Source: Firmicutes bacterium UBA6226 (GTDB lineage: Bacteria; Bacillota_A; Clostridia; Peptostreptococcales; Acidaminobacteraceae). From it: a stretch of DNA of 24,019 bases. Position numbers and translations under genes: made by a program. Positions 23,241 to 24,019 of this stretch are shown here, piece by piece; within the stretch, counting starts at the first letter, position 1; every line of letters begins with the position of its first letter. The DNA lies in contig DJWQ01000201.1 of assembly GCA_002441045.1 (NCBI GenBank), positions 1 through 24,019 of the forward strand, given 5' to 3'. Under the pieces are notes generated by a model. That model had not been told where the DNA came from. It saw nothing but the letters and a program-made list of their open reading frames with translations, and did not search any database.

Positions 23241-23249
23241 TGTTATAAT
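23241..23249 (+). promoter_or_regulatory. extended -10 promoter of the HI0074/MNT pair
   Basis: TGTTATAAT, an extended -10 (TG-N-TATAAT) at 23241-23249; TTGAAA (23224-23229) is a poor -35 at 14-nt spacing. Confidence 0.5.
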
Positions 23250-23308
23250 AGATTCAAATAATAACGCATACAATTAGCTGAATTTCGATGATTAAGATTG
23301 GGGGCAAT

Positions 23309-23707
23309 ATGAATAAAGAAGTTCGTTGGCATCAGAGATATGAAAATTTAGAGAAAGCCTTCACAAGACTTTCAAGTGCGGTTGATGATTATGAGCACTT
23401 AAGTAGACTAGAAAAAGAGGGGCTGATTCAGAGATTTGAATACACGTTTGAATTGTCATGGAAAACGCTTAAAGACTATCTTGAGTCACAAGAGGTAGAT
23501 GTAAAATTCCCTAGAGAAGTAATCAAATCTGCATTTTATTATGAATTAATACAAGATGGTGATATTTGGATGGAAATGCTTGAAAACAGGAATATATTGG
23601 CAAACACATACGACGAATCTAGATTTGAGTTTGCGGTTTTAAAAGTGAAAGAAGAATATTATTTTGCTATAAAGCAAGTCTTTGAGACATTGGGGAATAA
23701 AAGATGA
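23309..23707 (+). CDS. HI0074-family nucleotidyltransferase-associated HEPN-like protein
   Basis: 132 aa. The features RFEYTFELSWKTLKDYLESQ and FPREVIKSAF are those of the HI0074 (NTase substrate-binding) family, a HEPN-fold partner of small MNT nucleotidyltransferases. Such pairs are called MNT/HEPN toxin-antitoxin modules. Family members usually read RNxxxHTY, giving the R-x4-H of HEPN RNases. Here the segment is RNILANTY (94-101), so His is replaced by Asn. A GGGGG site lies upstream of ATG 23309; an ATG at 23288 in the same frame precedes that site and is rejected. Confidence 0.85.
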   Translation: MNKEVRWHQRYENLEKAFTRLSSAVDDYEHLSRLEKEGLIQRFEYTFELSWKTLKDYLESQEVDVKFPREVIKSAFYYELIQDGDIWMEMLENRNILANTYDESRFEFAVLKVKEEYYFAIKQVFETLGNKR

Positions 23708-24009
23708 AATATGGTTTAACAGAGAAGGCTTTATCTTTGATTTTGAGTGAGTTAAGCAAATATGATCAAATTGAGTCTGCGGTCATTTTTGGTAGTCGTG
23801 CCATGGGCAATTATAAACCTGGATCGGACATTGATTTAGTCATTTATGGTAAAGGTGTTAACCATGAAATACTTAATCGATTGAGTTTTAGGTTAAATGA
23901 GGAATTGCCATTACCTTATTATTTTGATGTATTGGTCTATCATTTAGTGGAATCCGAAGCATTAAAAGAACATATAAATGAGTTTGGAAAAGTAATATAT
24001 CGTAGATGA
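23704..24009 (+). CDS. MNT-type minimal nucleotidyltransferase
   Basis: 101 aa. Residues 30-44 carry GS-x10-DID (GSRAMGNYKPGSDID), and a third Asp is probably D75 in YFDVLVY; these coordinate the metals of pol-beta-type nucleotidyltransferases. In the MNT/HEPN modules this enzyme adds nucleotides to, and silences, its partner. The ATG overlaps the partner's stop by 4 bases (ATGA), so the two are coupled. The frame ends at a stop just before the window end. Confidence 0.9.
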   Translation: MKYGLTEKALSLILSELSKYDQIESAVIFGSRAMGNYKPGSDIDLVIYGKGVNHEILNRLSFRLNEELPLPYYFDVLVYHLVESEALKEHINEFGKVIYRR

Positions 24010-24019
24010 ATAAGGAGTT

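Noticed and set aside
1..24019. tRNA or rRNA genes
   Set aside because: I saw no cloverleaf or rRNA-like sequence in the intergenic regions.

Overview
The window looks like a chromosomal segment of a low-GC, motile Firmicute. Ribosome binding sites are strong (AGGAGG-type), SigD/sigma-28 promoters match the Bacillus consensus TAAA-N15-GCCGATAT, metK has an S-box (SAM-I) leader, and the gene order comFC-yvyF-flgM-flgN-flgK-flgL-yviE-fliW-csrA-fliC-flaG-fliD-fliT-like-fliS-hpf parallels the late-flagellar block of Bacillus subtilis. Long variable inserts in FlgL, FliC and FliD and the general codon use suggest a clostridial relative (for example a Fusibacter-type anaerobe), but the genus is a guess.

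Layout. 1-1547: the 3' end of a phosphohexomutase gene, coupled by a 1-nt overlap to an unrecognised 376-aa gene. 1610-1896: a broken Phd/YefM antitoxin without a toxin, ending at a bidirectional terminator. 1885-2196 (minus): a 67-aa helical protein of unknown function with a consensus SigD promoter. 2205-3475 (minus): a tnpB-only IS605-type element with a frameshifted tnpB, a probable omega-RNA/right end, and a LexA-type box in front. 3577-5105: metK with SAM-I riboswitch and terminators. 5124-5212: a structured palindromic repeat. 5244-8726: recD2 (with a LexA-type box), comFC, yvyF. 8738-14289: flgM to csrA. 14343-16367: fliC with SigD promoter, CsrA-type leader hairpin, and a group I intron near the end of the gene. 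16371-17097: an IS200-type insertion. 17182-18107 (minus): a LAGLIDADG endonuclease gene with a LexA-type box. 18187-18268: a second copy of the structured repeat. 18353-21968: flaG, fliD, a FliT-like gene, fliS and a YjfB-type motility gene. 22100-23217: an unknown coiled-coil gene and long-form hpf. 23241-24009: a HEPN/MNT nucleotidyltransferase pair.

How it works together. SigD (FliA) transcribes flgM, fliC, flaG and probably the 67-aa gene. FlgM restrains SigD until the hook is complete. FliW and CsrA control fliC translation through the leader. FlgN, FliS and the FliT-like protein are export chaperones for FlgK/FlgL, FliC and FliD. The flagellin locus has attracted mobile DNA: a group I intron, an IS200 and a LAGLIDADG gene lie within about 2.3 kb.

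The most notable points are: (1) a group I intron in fliC whose 5' part re-encodes the flagellin C-terminus and stop codon, so spliced and unspliced mRNAs both give a 457-aa flagellin; (2) two copies of a structured repeat with a conserved core and different but still complementary arms; (3) LexA-type boxes in front of tnpB, recD2 and the LAGLIDADG gene; (4) a small unknown SigD-dependent gene; (5) a hairpin overlapping the flgM promoter and ribosome binding site.
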